A DNA stretch of 64,000 nt, taken from NCBI RefSeq assembly GCF_036347135.1, contig NZ_CP108938.1:10912001-10976000 (forward strand), in the 5' to 3' direction. How positions within the stretch are numbered: the stretch's first letter is position 1; every line of letters begins with the position of its first letter. The position numbers were made by a program, and so were the translations under genes. Shown one piece after another: positions 38,899 through 48,287 of the stretch. Source of the DNA: Streptomyces sp. NBC_00775. GTDB taxonomy: Bacteria; Actinomycetota; Actinomycetes; Streptomycetales; Streptomycetaceae. A model generated the notes under the pieces. It had not been told where the DNA came from. It searched no databases and saw nothing but the letters and a program-made list of their open reading frames with translations.

Positions 38899-39249
38899 AT
38901 GAGTGAGCTGGATCACCCTTTGCCGGAATGTCCGATCGCCCGATTCCTGACCGTGCTGGACGGGCCCTGGGCGACGCTGATCGTGAGGGAGCTGCTGACC
39001 GGCCCGAAACGCTTCACCGAGCTGCGCGCCGGACTTCCGGGGATCAGTCCCAAGACCCTGTCCTCACGGCTGCGACGATTCGTACTCCTAGGGCTGGTCA
39101 CCCGCACGGCCTATCCGGAGATCCCGCCCCGCGTGGAGTACGAACTCACCCCGGCAGGCGCACGACTCGAGGTCGTGCTGGCCACCATGGGCGCCTGGGC
39201 CGAACAAGACCTTCCCCGCACAGGCGCGTTCCTCATCGAAGATCGGTAA
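38899..39249 (+). CDS. HxlR-family transcriptional regulator
   Basis: 116 residues with the HxlR winged helix: CPIARFLTVLDGPWATLIVR, ELLTGPKRFTELRAGLPGIS, PKTLSSRLRRFVLLGLVTR and VEYELTPAGARLEVVLATM. The usual redox or ligand cysteine is Cys11 in PECPIARF. The ATG at 38899 follows GGGGAGAG. It is divergent from the SnoaL-like gene, which it probably controls. Confidence 0.88.
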   Translation: MSELDHPLPECPIARFLTVLDGPWATLIVRELLTGPKRFTELRAGLPGISPKTLSSRLRRFVLLGLVTRTAYPEIPPRVEYELTPAGARLEVVLATMGAWAEQDLPRTGAFLIEDR

Positions 39250-39540
39250 CCAGGACCCGCCGACTGGGCGACCGAAACAGTGCCTGACAGGGCATCGCAG
39301 GCCTAAAGGGCGGCTGGCTGGCGCGGCTTGGAGAATCCGGGCCCGCAGACAAGCACTGACGCAGCGGCACAGTGACATCGATTCCCATGGACATTGATCA
39401 TAAAAACGCGCGCCAGGTGACTCCCGAACTCAGGTCGACACGACATCCACGGAAAGTGACACAGCCAGACACCCGCACAGCAGTGTCCAGCCAACTCCTA
39501 GTCAGTCCGCCCAACTGAACACAAGGACTTGACAGGGAAC

Positions 39541-40379
39541 GTGAAGTCCGCGGCCCCGGCCTGGCTCCGGGGCCGGGATGAACGGGCCGACTTCGACTTC
39601 GCCCGGCCGGACGGGGCGGCGATCGGCTCGGTGGTGGACATCCGGTTCAACGCGCGTGGGCTGCGTGTGCACTTGGACCAGGCGGTGGAGCCGGTGTGGG
39701 ACGAGGACGGCCAGGAGCCGGTGCTCGGGGTGTCGGTGCCGGTGGACCGGGACACGCTGATCCGCCGCTGGTATGTCCACCGCGTCCGGCTGGACAGTGA
39801 GGGCACTGCCCGCCGGGTCCGTATCGGACCCGAGGCGTTCGCGCGGCCCACCGGGTGGTTCGCGCTGGACGAGTGGGAGATGACGGAGCGGGGGCTGTCG
39901 ACACCGGCGGTGGAGCAGATCGTTCGTTCCCGCAGCACCCGCCCGGTCTCCCCGTGGACCGTGGGCAGGAGCAGGGAGGTCCCGGACGCGCACGCCGGGC
40001 GCAGGTGCTGCTGCGGAAGCTGGCCGACGCCCGCCGGGTGGGGTCGGTGGTCGTCGTGACCCGGGTGTGCCGCGACATCGTCGCCGTGACCGGCGTGGAA
40101 GGGGAGCTCCAGGACCAGTTGACGGCTGCTGTGTCGGACGCGGAGCGGTGGCTGGTGGGGCAGGCAGAGGCGCGGCGGGAGTTGTTCTCCCGCCTGGAGG
40201 AAGCCGTCGCCGCGGGCAACACCCTGGAGGCTGGCCGCCTCTTGATGCGCGCCAATGCGACCGCGAGCCACGACCGCACCGAAACCGAGATGGGCATCGC
40301 GGACTCGGCAGCCGAATGTCTGGCTGCCTACGCGCAGCAACGGCAAGCCGCGCTGCTCGCCCACGCGCTGGGGCCCTGA
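39541..40379 (+). pseudogene. Unrecognised protein, frameshifted near 39990
   Basis: Frame 1 encodes KSAAPAWLRGRDERADFDFA, VDIRFNARGLRVHLDQAVEP and GWFALDEWEMTERGLSTPAV. Near 39990 coding continues in another frame as AQVLLRKLADARRVGSVVVV, VTGVEGELQDQLTAAVSDAE and AGRLLMRANATASHDRTETE to a stop at 40377-40379. The two halves read as one protein of about 280 residues, with a beta-rich N-terminal part and a helical C-terminal part. I cannot assign a family. The GTG at 39541 follows AGGGA. A one-base indel separates the frames. Confidence 0.5.
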
Positions 40380-41090
40380 ACAGGCCGGACGTCCGCAACG
40401 TCATCGACCGGTCCCTGGCCCGGGCGACGGACGCGGCCCTGACTCGACTGGAGACCGACCCGCGCGTGGCCGTCGGCATCCTTGCTGGCGCGGGCGGCCG
40501 CTTCTGCTCGGGCATGGACCTCAAAGCCTTCCCGACCGACGGCGTTCCCGTTGTCGCCGGCCGCGGCTCGCCGGGCTGACCCGAGCTCGCCTCCGCAAGC
40601 CGCTTATCGCGGCCATCGAGGGCGCGGCCGTCGTCGGCGGCTTCGGACTCGTCCTCGCCTGCGGCCTCATCACCCGCCGCTGACACCGCGTTCTTCGCCC
40701 TGCCCGAAGTCGCCCGCGGACTCGTCGCTGCGGAAGGCGGAGCCATCCGTCTCCCTTGCCACGTGGCCGTGGAGATGCTCCTGACCGCGGCTCCGCTGCC
40801 CGCCCCGGGCGCGGCCCGGTACGGATTCGTCAACCAGCTCACCTGCGAAGGCGAAGCCCTTCAGGCGGCCCTGGCCCTGGCCGATGGTGTCCAGGCCCCC
40901 TCCCGCGACGCCGTCTTCGTGACGAAGCAGATTGTCCAGGACACCCGCGGCTTCGACGACCACACCGCCTCCACCGTCCAGGACCCCCTCAGTACCCCCG
41001 TGTTCGCTACCGCCGCCGCAGCGGGAGGCGCCCATGCGTTCACTGAGACAGCGGCTGCCATCCGTAGCCCGGGGACCAGATCGGCTGAGG
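40380..41090 (+). pseudogene. Enoyl-CoA hydratase/isomerase (crotonase) remnant, several frameshifts
   Basis: Three frames in succession give one crotonase: LNRPDVRNVIDRSLARATDA and GAGGRFCSGMDLKAF, with an oxyanion-hole-type Gly-Met-Asp; then KPLIAAIEGAAVVGGFGLVL; then DTAFFALPEVARGLVAAEGG and GAARYGFVNQLTCEGEALQA. The normal first 15 or so residues and the C-terminal lid are missing or altered. The gene starts directly after the preceding stop codon, so it may once have been coupled to it. It cannot make an active enzyme as written. Confidence 0.75.
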
Positions 41091-41187
41091 TCTTCGGCAA
41101 CTGGCCGTCTCAGAGACCTGGTCGCCGCACGTCACAAGCTCGTGCACTGGCCAGATCATTTGAGACGGGACAGCGGTGGCGGCCCGT

Positions 41188-42507
41188 TCAGCCGGTGGCG
41201 GGGTATACGAACAGCTTGGTCTTCCAGCCGTCCACCTTCGCCAGGGCGAGGCCCGCCGAGCCGTTCACCAGGACCGGGGCGATGTGGGGGCTGGTGGGCA
41301 GGTCTTGGCCCGTGCGTGCGTCCAGGGTGACCGGACCGTTCTTGGTCTTGCCGTAGGCCCGGCCGTGCCAGGCGGTGGTGATCTCGGGGGCGATGCGGGC
41401 GGCCTGTTTGTCGGGCAGTTGCCACAGCGTCTTGCCGGTGGTGGCGTCCAGGCCGAAGGCGGCGTTGTCGTCCGTGCCGGCGCCAGTGCCGTGGCAGACG
41501 AGGGTGCTCTTCTCGTCGTACACGCAGGTGCCCTTGGAGAGTTGAATGGGCAGTTGCTGTTTGGTCTTGCCGGTGGCGGGGTCGAGGAGCTGGACGTAGG
41601 GCTTCTCGCTGCCCCAGTGGCCGCCCTGCAGGAGGACGAAATGCGGGCCCAGCGCGGACACGGTCTGGCTGACCATGGATTGGCCCTGCCAGCGGGGCGC
41701 GCCGGTGGCTGCGTCGTGTCCGGCGGCGTGCGCTTCGTCATTCTTCGTGTTCCAGCCGACTGCGGTGCCCTCGGCGATTCCTGTGGCCGCGAATCCGTCC
41801 TGGACCCAGATCTGGCGGTGGGTTGTCAGGTCGATTCCGTAGGTGACGGCGTGGGAGTTGCTGTGGGACACCGTCACCACGCCGGTGTTCCCGTTGGCGC
41901 CGACTGCTGTCGCGGTCAGCTCGGTGCTCGGTTCGTCGGCCCACTCCGGCAGCCGCAGGGTCACCTGCCACCGCACCTTGGCGGTGTCGGGGTCGCTGAC
42001 GGTGATCTCAACTGCCTTGTGGGAGGCCTGGGTTCCCGTACCGGACTGTTCGACCGGGAACGGTGTCAGCAGGGCCGGTGTGCCACTGATGGTGACGATC
42101 GCGGGCGCCCCGGCCTTGTGCTCGGTGCCGTCGCCCTCGGGCAGCGCTTCGCCTGCGGGCTCGATGGTTGCCGTGACGTGTCCGTGGGTGGTGTCGATGG
42201 CCTGCACGTGATCGGACGCGCCTACGTACACCGTGCTTCCGTACAGAGTGACCGGGAGCGGTCCGACGAGTCTGTTGTCGACGTCCAGGATGTCCACGAG
42301 CAGCCCGTCGGGCATTTGGGCGCCCGTCGTCGCGAACGTCGCCGGCGGATCGTGGACGGGCCGCGACGTGGGTGCGGCGGCCGACGGGGCGTCGCCGGCC
42401 GCCTGGGAGTCCTCGCCCGAACCGCAGGCCGTCAGCACGCTGCCGACGAGCGCCACGGCCGCGAGCATCAAACTCCTTGAGGACAGAGGTATTTGGGAGT
42501 TTCGCAT
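41188..42507 (-). CDS. Lipoprotein with PQQ-like beta-propeller
   Basis: 439 residues: signal peptide with lipobox LTAC (about residue 28), a Ser/Ala/Pro linker, then propeller blades with repeats such as STVYVGASDHVQAIDTTHGH, VQLLDPATGKTKQQLP, FGLDATTGKTLWQLPD and GPVTLDARTGQDLP. It sits outside the membrane as a soluble-domain lipoprotein. Function is unknown; PQQ-like propellers in Streptomyces lipoproteins rarely bind PQQ. The start is the ATG at 42507. It stands alone, with pseudogenes on both sides. Confidence 0.8.
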   Translation of the reverse strand: MRNSQIPLSSRSLMLAAVALVGSVLTACGSGEDSQAAGDAPSAAAPTSRPVHDPPATFATTGAQMPDGLLVDILDVDNRLVGPLPVTLYGSTVYVGASDHVQAIDTTHGHVTATIEPAGEALPEGDGTEHKAGAPAIVTISGTPALLTPFPVEQSGTGTQASHKAVEITVSDPDTAKVRWQVTLRLPEWADEPSTELTATAVGANGNTGVVTVSHSNSHAVTYGIDLTTHRQIWVQDGFAATGIAEGTAVGWNTKNDEAHAAGHDAATGAPRWQGQSMVSQTVSALGPHFVLLQGGHWGSEKPYVQLLDPATGKTKQQLPIQLSKGTCVYDEKSTLVCHGTGAGTDDNAAFGLDATTGKTLWQLPDKQAARIAPEITTAWHGRAYGKTKNGPVTLDARTGQDLPTSPHIAPVLVNGSAGLALAKVDGWKTKLFVYPATG

Positions 42508-42794
42508 GGGTGTTCCCCGTTCGGTTCATTCCAAACGGTGATCACCTTGCTGCCCCCACTCCGGCACGGCCCGTGACGTGAGAAGCCAACCAGTATCCAG
42601 ACGGCAGGTCTGTGTGGCCGGACAGGGGCCCGGTTGCGTGATCCGGGGGCTCCCGCTTCGCTCGATTTCCCCCATGCACCCCAACTGCCCGCCCACGCCA
42701 CCCCCGTGACGTTGCTGGCTCCTTCGGGACGGCGGCGGACGCGCACTCGGCGAGCACACCGCCGCCGAGCTGAAAGAACGCTGGCGCGCGTTGA

Positions 42795-42884
42795 AGTCCC
42801 TCGAGATCGTCGGCTGTTCGATGGCCGACCACCATCGCGCCTCGCTCGTCGTGGACGCGCTGACGGTGGCCGTCGGGAGTGGCG
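42795..42884 (+). pseudogene. IS3-family integrase-core remnant
   Basis: A short frame reads EIVGCSMADHHRASLVVDAL and resembles the segment after the first catalytic Asp of IS3-type transposases (IVGWSMADH-RT-LVVDAL). The rest of 42508-42958 holds nothing that I can identify. Confidence 0.45.
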
Positions 42885-42958
42885 TCACTGCCGTCCTGTC
42901 AGCAGGGAGGCGAGGAGCTGAGCTCGACCGGAACGGCGAGCTGTAGCGGCCCGGCCCT

Positions 42959-43828
42959 CTACGCACCTCGTTCCGGCGTCCCCGTCGGCTGTGGGGCTGT
43001 CCAGCTGGTGAGGAGCTGCAGGGCTCGGGTGGTGTCGGAGGCGGGTTCGACGTTGTAGACGCACAGCGTCTGGTCCGTGTCACCAGGCACTTGGAAGGAC
43101 TCGTAGGAGAAGTGCAGTTCGCCGACCAGGGGGTGGTGGTAGTACTTGGCGCCGTGGGTCCGGCGCAGCACCCTGTGATCGTTCCACCATGTGGAGAACT
43201 CCGGTGACTTCAGCGTGAGTTCGCCGACGAGGTCGGCGAGCTGGCGGTCCTGGGGGCTTCGGCCCGCTTCCAGCCGGAGGATGGCGACGGTTTCGGCGGC
43301 GATCTGTTCCCAGTCGCCGACCCGTTCACGGGCGTCGGGGTCCAGGAGGTAGTAGCGGGCCAGGTTTCGGCGGGGTGCGGGCAGGGCGTCGAAGTCGGTG
43401 AGGACCTCGCGGGCCAGGCGGTTGGAGGCCAGGATGTCGGTGCGCCGGCCGAGGATGAACGCGGGCACGTGGTCGAGGGTCTGCAGCATCAGGTGCAGTC
43501 CGGGGCGCACGCGCTGGGGGCTGGTCGGAGCTCGGCGAGCCGGTGCAGGACGTGCCAGGAGGTCGGTGAGGTGCTCGCGCTCGGAGGGGTCCAGCCTCAG
43601 GGTGCCGGCAAGGGCTTCGAGGACTTCGGGGGAGGGGTTCTGTGCCCGGCCCTGCTCGATGCGGGTGTAGTACTCGGTACTGACTCCGGCCAGTCTGGCG
43701 ACCTCGTCGCGGCGCAAGCCGGGCACGCGGCGGGCCCGGCCGTCCTCGGGCAGCCCTGCTTGGTCGGGGGTGACCCGGGCACGGCGGGTGCGCAGGAAGT
43801 CGGCGAGCTCGTTACTACGGTCATCCAT
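42959..43828 (-). CDS. XRE-family regulator with MmyB-like ligand domain
   Basis: 289 residues. The N-terminal HTH includes ELADFLRTRRARVTPDQAGL and PGLRRDEVARLAGVSTEYYT with RIEQGRAQNPSPEVLEALAG. The C-terminal MmyB-like PAS fold has VPAFILGRRTDILASNRLAR, RNLARYYLLDPDARERVGDW and HPLVGELHFSYESFQVPGDT. Members often sit divergently next to an SDR gene and control it, as here (SDR at 44030). The start is the ATG at 43828. The ligand is probably a small hydrophobic molecule or fatty acid, by family. Confidence 0.9.
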   Translation of the reverse strand: MDDRSNELADFLRTRRARVTPDQAGLPEDGRARRVPGLRRDEVARLAGVSTEYYTRIEQGRAQNPSPEVLEALAGTLRLDPSEREHLTDLLARPAPARRAPTSPQRVRPGLHLMLQTLDHVPAFILGRRTDILASNRLAREVLTDFDALPAPRRNLARYYLLDPDARERVGDWEQIAAETVAILRLEAGRSPQDRQLADLVGELTLKSPEFSTWWNDHRVLRRTHGAKYYHHPLVGELHFSYESFQVPGDTDQTLCVYNVEPASDTTRALQLLTSWTAPQPTGTPERGA

Positions 43829-44029
43829 GTCCCCAAGTGTGGCGGGCGAGAGCGGGACATGTCCCGGGCCGGGTGGTACTGCCAGTACCTTCCTTGTGGA
43901 TACCTGCCTGGTCAGGGCCCTTCCCGGCGCCCCGTGAGGCGTCCGTGGGTGGTGTCCTTGTGGAGGAGCCGATAGCGACAGGCCGCGGCCCCAAGCCCCT
44001 CATCTCATTCACCTTGAAAGGTGTGTCTC

Positions 44030-44806
44030 ATGACCACGCAGACTTCCGCCCGTCCCCTCAATGGCCGCGTCGCGGTCGTCACCGGTGCCTCCAGTGGTAT
44101 CGGCGAGGCGTCGGCCGAGCACCTGGCCGGACTCGGTGCTCGTGTCGTCGTCCTGGCCCGACGTGCGGACCGGCTGGAGCAGTTGGTGGTCCGGATCGGG
44201 AAGAACGGCGGTCAGGCCCTGGCCCTGGCTGCCGACGTGACGGACGCGGCGGCGGTACGGGCGGCGGCGGACCGGGTCGCGGCAGAGTTCGGCGGTGCCG
44301 ACCTGCTGCTCAACAACGCTGGCGTCATGCTTCCCGCCCCGATCGAGGAGCTGGCCACCGAGCAGTGGCAGCACCAGATCGATCTCAACATCACCGGCAT
44401 GATGAACGTCATCGGCGCGTTCACGCCGCAGCTGGTGAAGGCCGCTGAGGAGCGCGGTGTCGCGGACCTGATCAACACGTCGTCGATCGCGGCGCAGAAC
44501 ATCTTCCCGAACTTCGCTGTCTACTCCGCGACGAAGGCATACGTCACCCACCTCTCCCGGCACCTGCGGGTCGAGCTGGGTGCGAAGAAGGTGCGTGTCT
44601 CGGCGATCGAGCCCGGCATCGTCGGTACCGAGCTACAGAGCCACGTCACCGACGAAGGCGCTCGTGCGTGGCTGGAGGGATCGAAGGAAGCCATGGAGTG
44701 GCTCGCGCCCGAGGACATCGCGCAGACCGTCGGGTTTGTCGCGTCCCTCCCGCCGCGGGCCAACCTCCAGCAAGTCACCATCATGCCGACCGCCCAGGCC
44801 AGTTGA
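44030..44806 (+). CDS. Short-chain dehydrogenase/reductase
   Basis: 258 residues of classical SDR type: cofactor motif VAVVTGASSGIGEASAEHLA, LLLNNAGVMLPAPIEE, catalytic Ser in LINTSSIAAQNIFPNF, and Tyr/Lys in YSATKAYVTHLSRHLRVEL. An Arg pair after the second strand (LARRADRLEQL) favours NADP. The ATG at 44030 lies 8 nt after AAAGG. It is divergent from the MmyB-type regulator, its probable controller. The substrate is unknown. Confidence 0.9.
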   Translation: MTTQTSARPLNGRVAVVTGASSGIGEASAEHLAGLGARVVVLARRADRLEQLVVRIGKNGGQALALAADVTDAAAVRAAADRVAAEFGGADLLLNNAGVMLPAPIEELATEQWQHQIDLNITGMMNVIGAFTPQLVKAAEERGVADLINTSSIAAQNIFPNFAVYSATKAYVTHLSRHLRVELGAKKVRVSAIEPGIVGTELQSHVTDEGARAWLEGSKEAMEWLAPEDIAQTVGFVASLPPRANLQQVTIMPTAQAS

Positions 44807-45181
44807 CCGTTTCCTGTCGGTCCGCCCCGGCCCGGGGTGGTCCTGGGTCTCGGCGCCTGGTCGCGCGGTAACGGCACCCGCGTACGGCCTCGCCGATGAA
44901 CCAATGCTGTCCGATGATCTGGACCTGTTGAGGGTCGAGGTCCGACGCCATCAACTGGCTCCGTTCAGCGTCTCGTCCGGATCGGTGAGCGCCGCCGGCA
45001 CGGTCGGGTCGGTGACGCTCACCGAGTTCTTCGCCTGCATCGAGACCTTCCGCGACCGCGGGCGTCTACGGAAAGCAACCCGGCCGGGGCTATCTCACCT
45101 CGTTGGAGATGCGACAGCGACACGAACAAGGACACGCCCTCGCGGCGCAGGCGTCGGGTGTCGTCATGGGAAAACTTCACA
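44807..45181. other. No supported gene; decayed coding-like traces
   Basis: Traces such as VTLTEFFACIETFRD and, in another frame, KQPGRGYLTSLEMRQRHEQG suggest an old gene with frameshifts. No family is recognised and no start or ribosome site is seen. Confidence 0.35.
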
Positions 45182-45661
45182 CTACCGAGGTTGGTCGGTC
45201 GCGGTGGGCGCGGGTGCGGGGTTTGGCTGCGAGCGGCTTTCGGCGCGGGTCTTGAGGGCCTGGTTGAGGGCGGCGAAGTTCTGCCGGGTGGCGGAGATGG
45301 TCTTGGCGGTGAAGGGGACGAGCAGGCCGGAGAACTTCTCGGCTTGCAGGAGCTCGGTGCCGCCGGTCGCGGTGGTGGTGAGCGTGAAACGGTGCTCGCC
45401 GTCGAAGATGCCGGGCAGGACGAAGTGGCCGATCCAGCGCAGCTCCACGCCGGGGTCGGCAGCCAGGACGCGCGGGCGGAACGTCATCGGCTTCCCGCCG
45501 GCGGGGAACATCCTCAGCGTGAGCCGCTGACCGACTGTGACCTGGCCGGACGCCTCGCGGATGAAGGGATTCCAGTCCGAGTAGGCGGTCAGGTCAGTGA
45601 GCACCTCCCAGACTTCCGCGGCCGGAGCGTTGATCTCGATCGAGTGGGAGATCGTCTTCAT
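45182..45661 (-). CDS. SRPBCC-domain protein
   Basis: 159 residues starting MKTISHSIEINAPAAEVWEV, with YSDWNPFIREASGQVTVGQR, PGVELRWIGHFVLPGIFDGE and FTAKTISATRQNFAALNQAL, the START/Bet v1-like helix-grip fold. Such proteins bind hydrophobic ligands or act in polyketide or lipid metabolism; no function can be fixed. It is divergent from an XRE-cupin regulator with an inverted repeat in the 75-bp spacer. The C-terminal tail is Pro/Ala/Thr-rich. Confidence 0.85.
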   Translation of the reverse strand: MKTISHSIEINAPAAEVWEVLTDLTAYSDWNPFIREASGQVTVGQRLTLRMFPAGGKPMTFRPRVLAADPGVELRWIGHFVLPGIFDGEHRFTLTTTATGGTELLQAEKFSGLLVPFTAKTISATRQNFAALNQALKTRAESRSQPNPAPAPTATDQPR

Positions 45662-45689
45662 CGTGGGCCTTCCTTGCGAGAATCAGAGC

Positions 45690-45719
45690 CAATATACTTG
45701 CTTCTGATCCGATATATTG
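45690..45719. promoter_or_regulatory. Inverted repeat CAATATA-16 nt-TATATTG
   Basis: A/T-rich palindromic arms stand out in this GC-rich DNA, in the divergent SRPBCC/XRE promoter. It is a candidate operator overlapping the -10 regions. Confidence 0.5.
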
Positions 45720-45736
45720 AGCGTGGGGAAGAGGTG

Positions 45737-46336
45737 ATGTCAATGAAGGATCCAGCGGAGATCGTGGGCCGGACACTGGCCGCGAACCTGCGGGCGATGC
45801 GACGGTTGCGGGGCTGGCGGCTGGATGACCCGGCTTCACGGTCGGGGGTCAGCCGGGGGATGTTGCAGCAGATCGAGACCTGCCGCACCAACCCCAGCGT
45901 CGCCACGCTCGCCCGGATCAGCGCCACTCCGGGCACCTCGATGGGCCGTCTCGTCGAACCGCCCGGGGAACTCGGCCAGGTGGTGCGCGCGGCCGACGCC
46001 GAGGTTCACCGCGCTGGACAGCACAGTGTGGGGCGGCTGCTCGCCAACGACGGCCAGGCCCCGTTCATCGAGTTCTGGGACTTTCTCATCGCCGAGCACG
46101 ACGAGATGGGCTCCCCCGCGCATCCGCCAGGAACACGGGAACTGCTCCACCTCTACGAGGGGCGGCTCGAGGTCGAGGCCGGCGGTGCCGACTTCACCCT
46201 CGAAGCAGGCGACGCCCTGCGCATGCGCGGCGATCGCGACCACGTCTACCGCAACGCCGGCCCCGGTCCCGCCCGGCTGACCATGGCCGTCACCTACTCC
46301 GGCGACCCCCGCTACGCGCCCCCTCCAGCCCAATGA
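45737..46336 (+). CDS. XRE-family regulator with C-terminal cupin
   Basis: 199 residues: HTH (LRAMRRLRGWRLDDPASRSG, VSRGMLQQIETCRTNPSVAT) followed by a cupin barrel (PPGTRELLHLYEGRLEVEAG, DFTLEAGDALRMRGDRDHVY, RNAGPGPARLTMAVTYSG). The architecture is that of HipB/PuuR-like regulators whose cupin senses a small ligand. ATGs at 45737 and 45743 are both possible; the first lies behind GAAGAGG. It is divergent from the SRPBCC gene, probably its target. Confidence 0.88.
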   Translation: MSMKDPAEIVGRTLAANLRAMRRLRGWRLDDPASRSGVSRGMLQQIETCRTNPSVATLARISATPGTSMGRLVEPPGELGQVVRAADAEVHRAGQHSVGRLLANDGQAPFIEFWDFLIAEHDEMGSPAHPPGTRELLHLYEGRLEVEAGGADFTLEAGDALRMRGDRDHVYRNAGPGPARLTMAVTYSGDPRYAPPPAQ

Positions 46337-46339
46337 CCG

Positions 46340-46570
46340 CAAGTCAGTTCGGGGCAGGTAGGCGATGTCGGGCCGGGCCCAGTACCGGAGCGTGCGGTCG
46401 GGGGACAGGTTGACGATCTCATCGGTGCTGATCAGAGCACAGATTTCCTCCGTGCCCTGCACGGTGGGGCCGCGTTCGATCGCGCGGCCTTGGCGCGTGT
46501 GGGGCGGGATGAAGCTGTCGACCCAGTAGTCCGGTGCCCCGGCGTCGGAAGGGAGGAAGTCGCCGAGCAT
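46340..46570 (-). pseudogene. LysR-type regulator, C-terminal remnant
   Basis: About 70 residues match the end of a LysR effector domain: YWVDSFIPPHTRQGRAIERG, TVQGTEEICALISTDEIVNL and RYWARPDIAYLPRTDL. The DNA-binding half is absent, and the end reads into the XRE-cupin gene. It lies divergent to the NmrA-like gene at 46654, which is the usual layout of a LysR regulator and its target, so it is probably the ruined regulator of that gene. Confidence 0.6.
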
Positions 46571-46653
46571 CTCCGACGGAGCTGGTCACATTCTCGAGCC
46601 GCGCTCCGTCATCGAGTTGAAAGCCCACCAACTGTCCAAAGAAGGTAGCCATC

Positions 46654-47427
46654 ATGCAGAAGCCCACCAGGATCGCAGTCGTCGGAGCGACGGGCCGTGT
46701 CGGCAGGCACGTTGCGCGGGTGCTTGAGGAACGCGACCACCAAGTCGTGCCCATCTCACGCTCCTCGGGCGTGGACGTGGTCACCGGGGAAGGCCTGGCC
46801 GAAGCCCTGAACGGCGTCGAAGTGATCATTGACGTGTCCAGCACACCATCGCCCGAGCAGGCGGCGGCCACCGAGTTCTTCACCACCACCGCTCGTAACC
46901 TGCACCAGGCCGGACACAAGACCGGCGTCCGCCGGATGGTGGTGGTGTCGATCATCGGCATCGACGGCTCCACCACCGGCTACAACGCGGCCAAACTGGC
47001 CCACGAGAAAGCAGCGCTGGCCGGCCCGCTCCCCACCCGGATCGTGCGGGCCGCACAGTTCCACGAGTTCGTTGAACAACTGGTCGGCTGGGGTACCCAG
47101 GGCGAGGTCGCCTACGTACCCAACATGCGCACCCAACTCGTCGCCGCCCGCACCGTCGCCGAGAAACTGGTCGAGGTCGCCACCGATGCGGAACCGGCGC
47201 CCGCAGGCGCACCGTACCCGGAGATCGCCGGCCCCCGAGCCGAGAACCTGGCCGACGCAGCACGCCAGCTGGCCACTCGGCAGGGCAGCCCGTCCCGCAT
47301 CGAGGAAGTGAGTGACCCGACCAACCCCGACCGGGACCTGTTCGAGAACGGCGGCCTGCTCCCCAGCCCACACGCCACCCTAGCCGGACCGACTTACGCG
47401 GACTGGCTCGACCAACCCACCCCCTGA
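46654..47427 (+). CDS. NmrA-like/atypical SDR NAD(P)-binding protein
   Basis: 257 residues with the Rossmann motif IAVVGATGRVGRHVARVLEE, ALNGVEVIIDVSSTPSPEQA, RRMVVVSIIGIDGSTTGYNA and AKLAHEKAALAGPLPTRIVR. It is shorter than the NmrA-like protein at 36639 and of bacterial codon use. The likely role is quinone or aldehyde reduction or redox sensing, by family. The start is the ATG at 46654. A LysR remnant precedes it on the opposite strand. Confidence 0.88.
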   Translation: MQKPTRIAVVGATGRVGRHVARVLEERDHQVVPISRSSGVDVVTGEGLAEALNGVEVIIDVSSTPSPEQAAATEFFTTTARNLHQAGHKTGVRRMVVVSIIGIDGSTTGYNAAKLAHEKAALAGPLPTRIVRAAQFHEFVEQLVGWGTQGEVAYVPNMRTQLVAARTVAEKLVEVATDAEPAPAGAPYPEIAGPRAENLADAARQLATRQGSPSRIEEVSDPTNPDRDLFENGGLLPSPHATLAGPTYADWLDQPTP

Positions 47428-47845
47428 AGCGCAGCCCAGGAAGTTGCTCCCTGCGACTGGGGTGTTGATGTCCGACAACTGCCATGTGTAACTACCGAGG
47501 TGTGGCGCAGGTGGCCCGGGGTGGCCATGGGGTGGCCGGACGCCTTTGGACTGTTCGGCATGAGTTACGCGTGCTCAACGTGGGGCATGTGGTCTGATCA
47601 GGCTCGAGCGCATGCGGTGTCATGAGTCGTCACGAGGCGACATGATCGCTCGTGTTCTCGTAATGCGTAGGTCTCGCTACCGGGATTCATTCGCAGTGCT
47701 CCGGCCTTCAGGCCGGGGGTGAAGCGAATCTGATGGTGGCGACGCGGAGCGTCGCGGATTCCGGTCCGGCGGAGCCGGATGCCGCGTATTCACCACCATG
47801 GCGCGGAGCGCCGCGAGGGCTGGTCACGGCGGAGCCGGGCGATGC

Positions 47846-48253
47846 TCACACCGGCCGGTTCTGCTGTTCGATGTACTGCTTGACCACCGAGAGCGGGGCG
47901 CCGCCGACGGTGCCGGCGAAGGAGGACCCGGCCCAGAGCTTGTTGGCCCGCCAGTAGTGGCGTGCCAGGTCGGGGAATTCCTGGCGCAGTCGGCGGGAGG
48001 AGACGCCTTTGAGGGAGTTGACGAGTTTGGTGACGGCGACCTTGGGCGGGAAGTTCACCAGGAGGTGGACGTGGCTGTCCCCACCGTTGAACTCCACCAG
48101 CTCGCCTTCGAAGTCCGCGCACACCGACCGCATGATCTCCTCCATCCGCGTCAGGTGATCGTCCGTGAATACGTTGTGCCGGAACTTTGTCACGAAGACC
48201 AAGTGCACATGCGTCATGAAAATACAGTGTCGGACAGTTCTGATCTTCTGCAT
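47846..48253 (-). CDS. tnpA: TnpA Y1 (HUH) transposase (copy 3)
   Basis: 135 residues with the HUH motif DSHVHLLV and the tyrosine helix VVKQYIEQQNRPV. It corresponds to the protein interrupted in copy 1 and differs slightly from copy 2. It is divergent from tnpB, whose ATG lies 34 bp away. It should support excision and insertion of all three copies, since the ends are shared. Confidence 0.93.
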   Translation of the reverse strand: MQKIRTVRHCIFMTHVHLVFVTKFRHNVFTDDHLTRMEEIMRSVCADFEGELVEFNGGDSHVHLLVNFPPKVAVTKLVNSLKGVSSRRLRQEFPDLARHYWRANKLWAGSSFAGTVGGAPLSVVKQYIEQQNRPV

Positions 48254-48287
48254 GCTGCTGGTAACTCAAGTGTCTAGCGTGGGGGTC

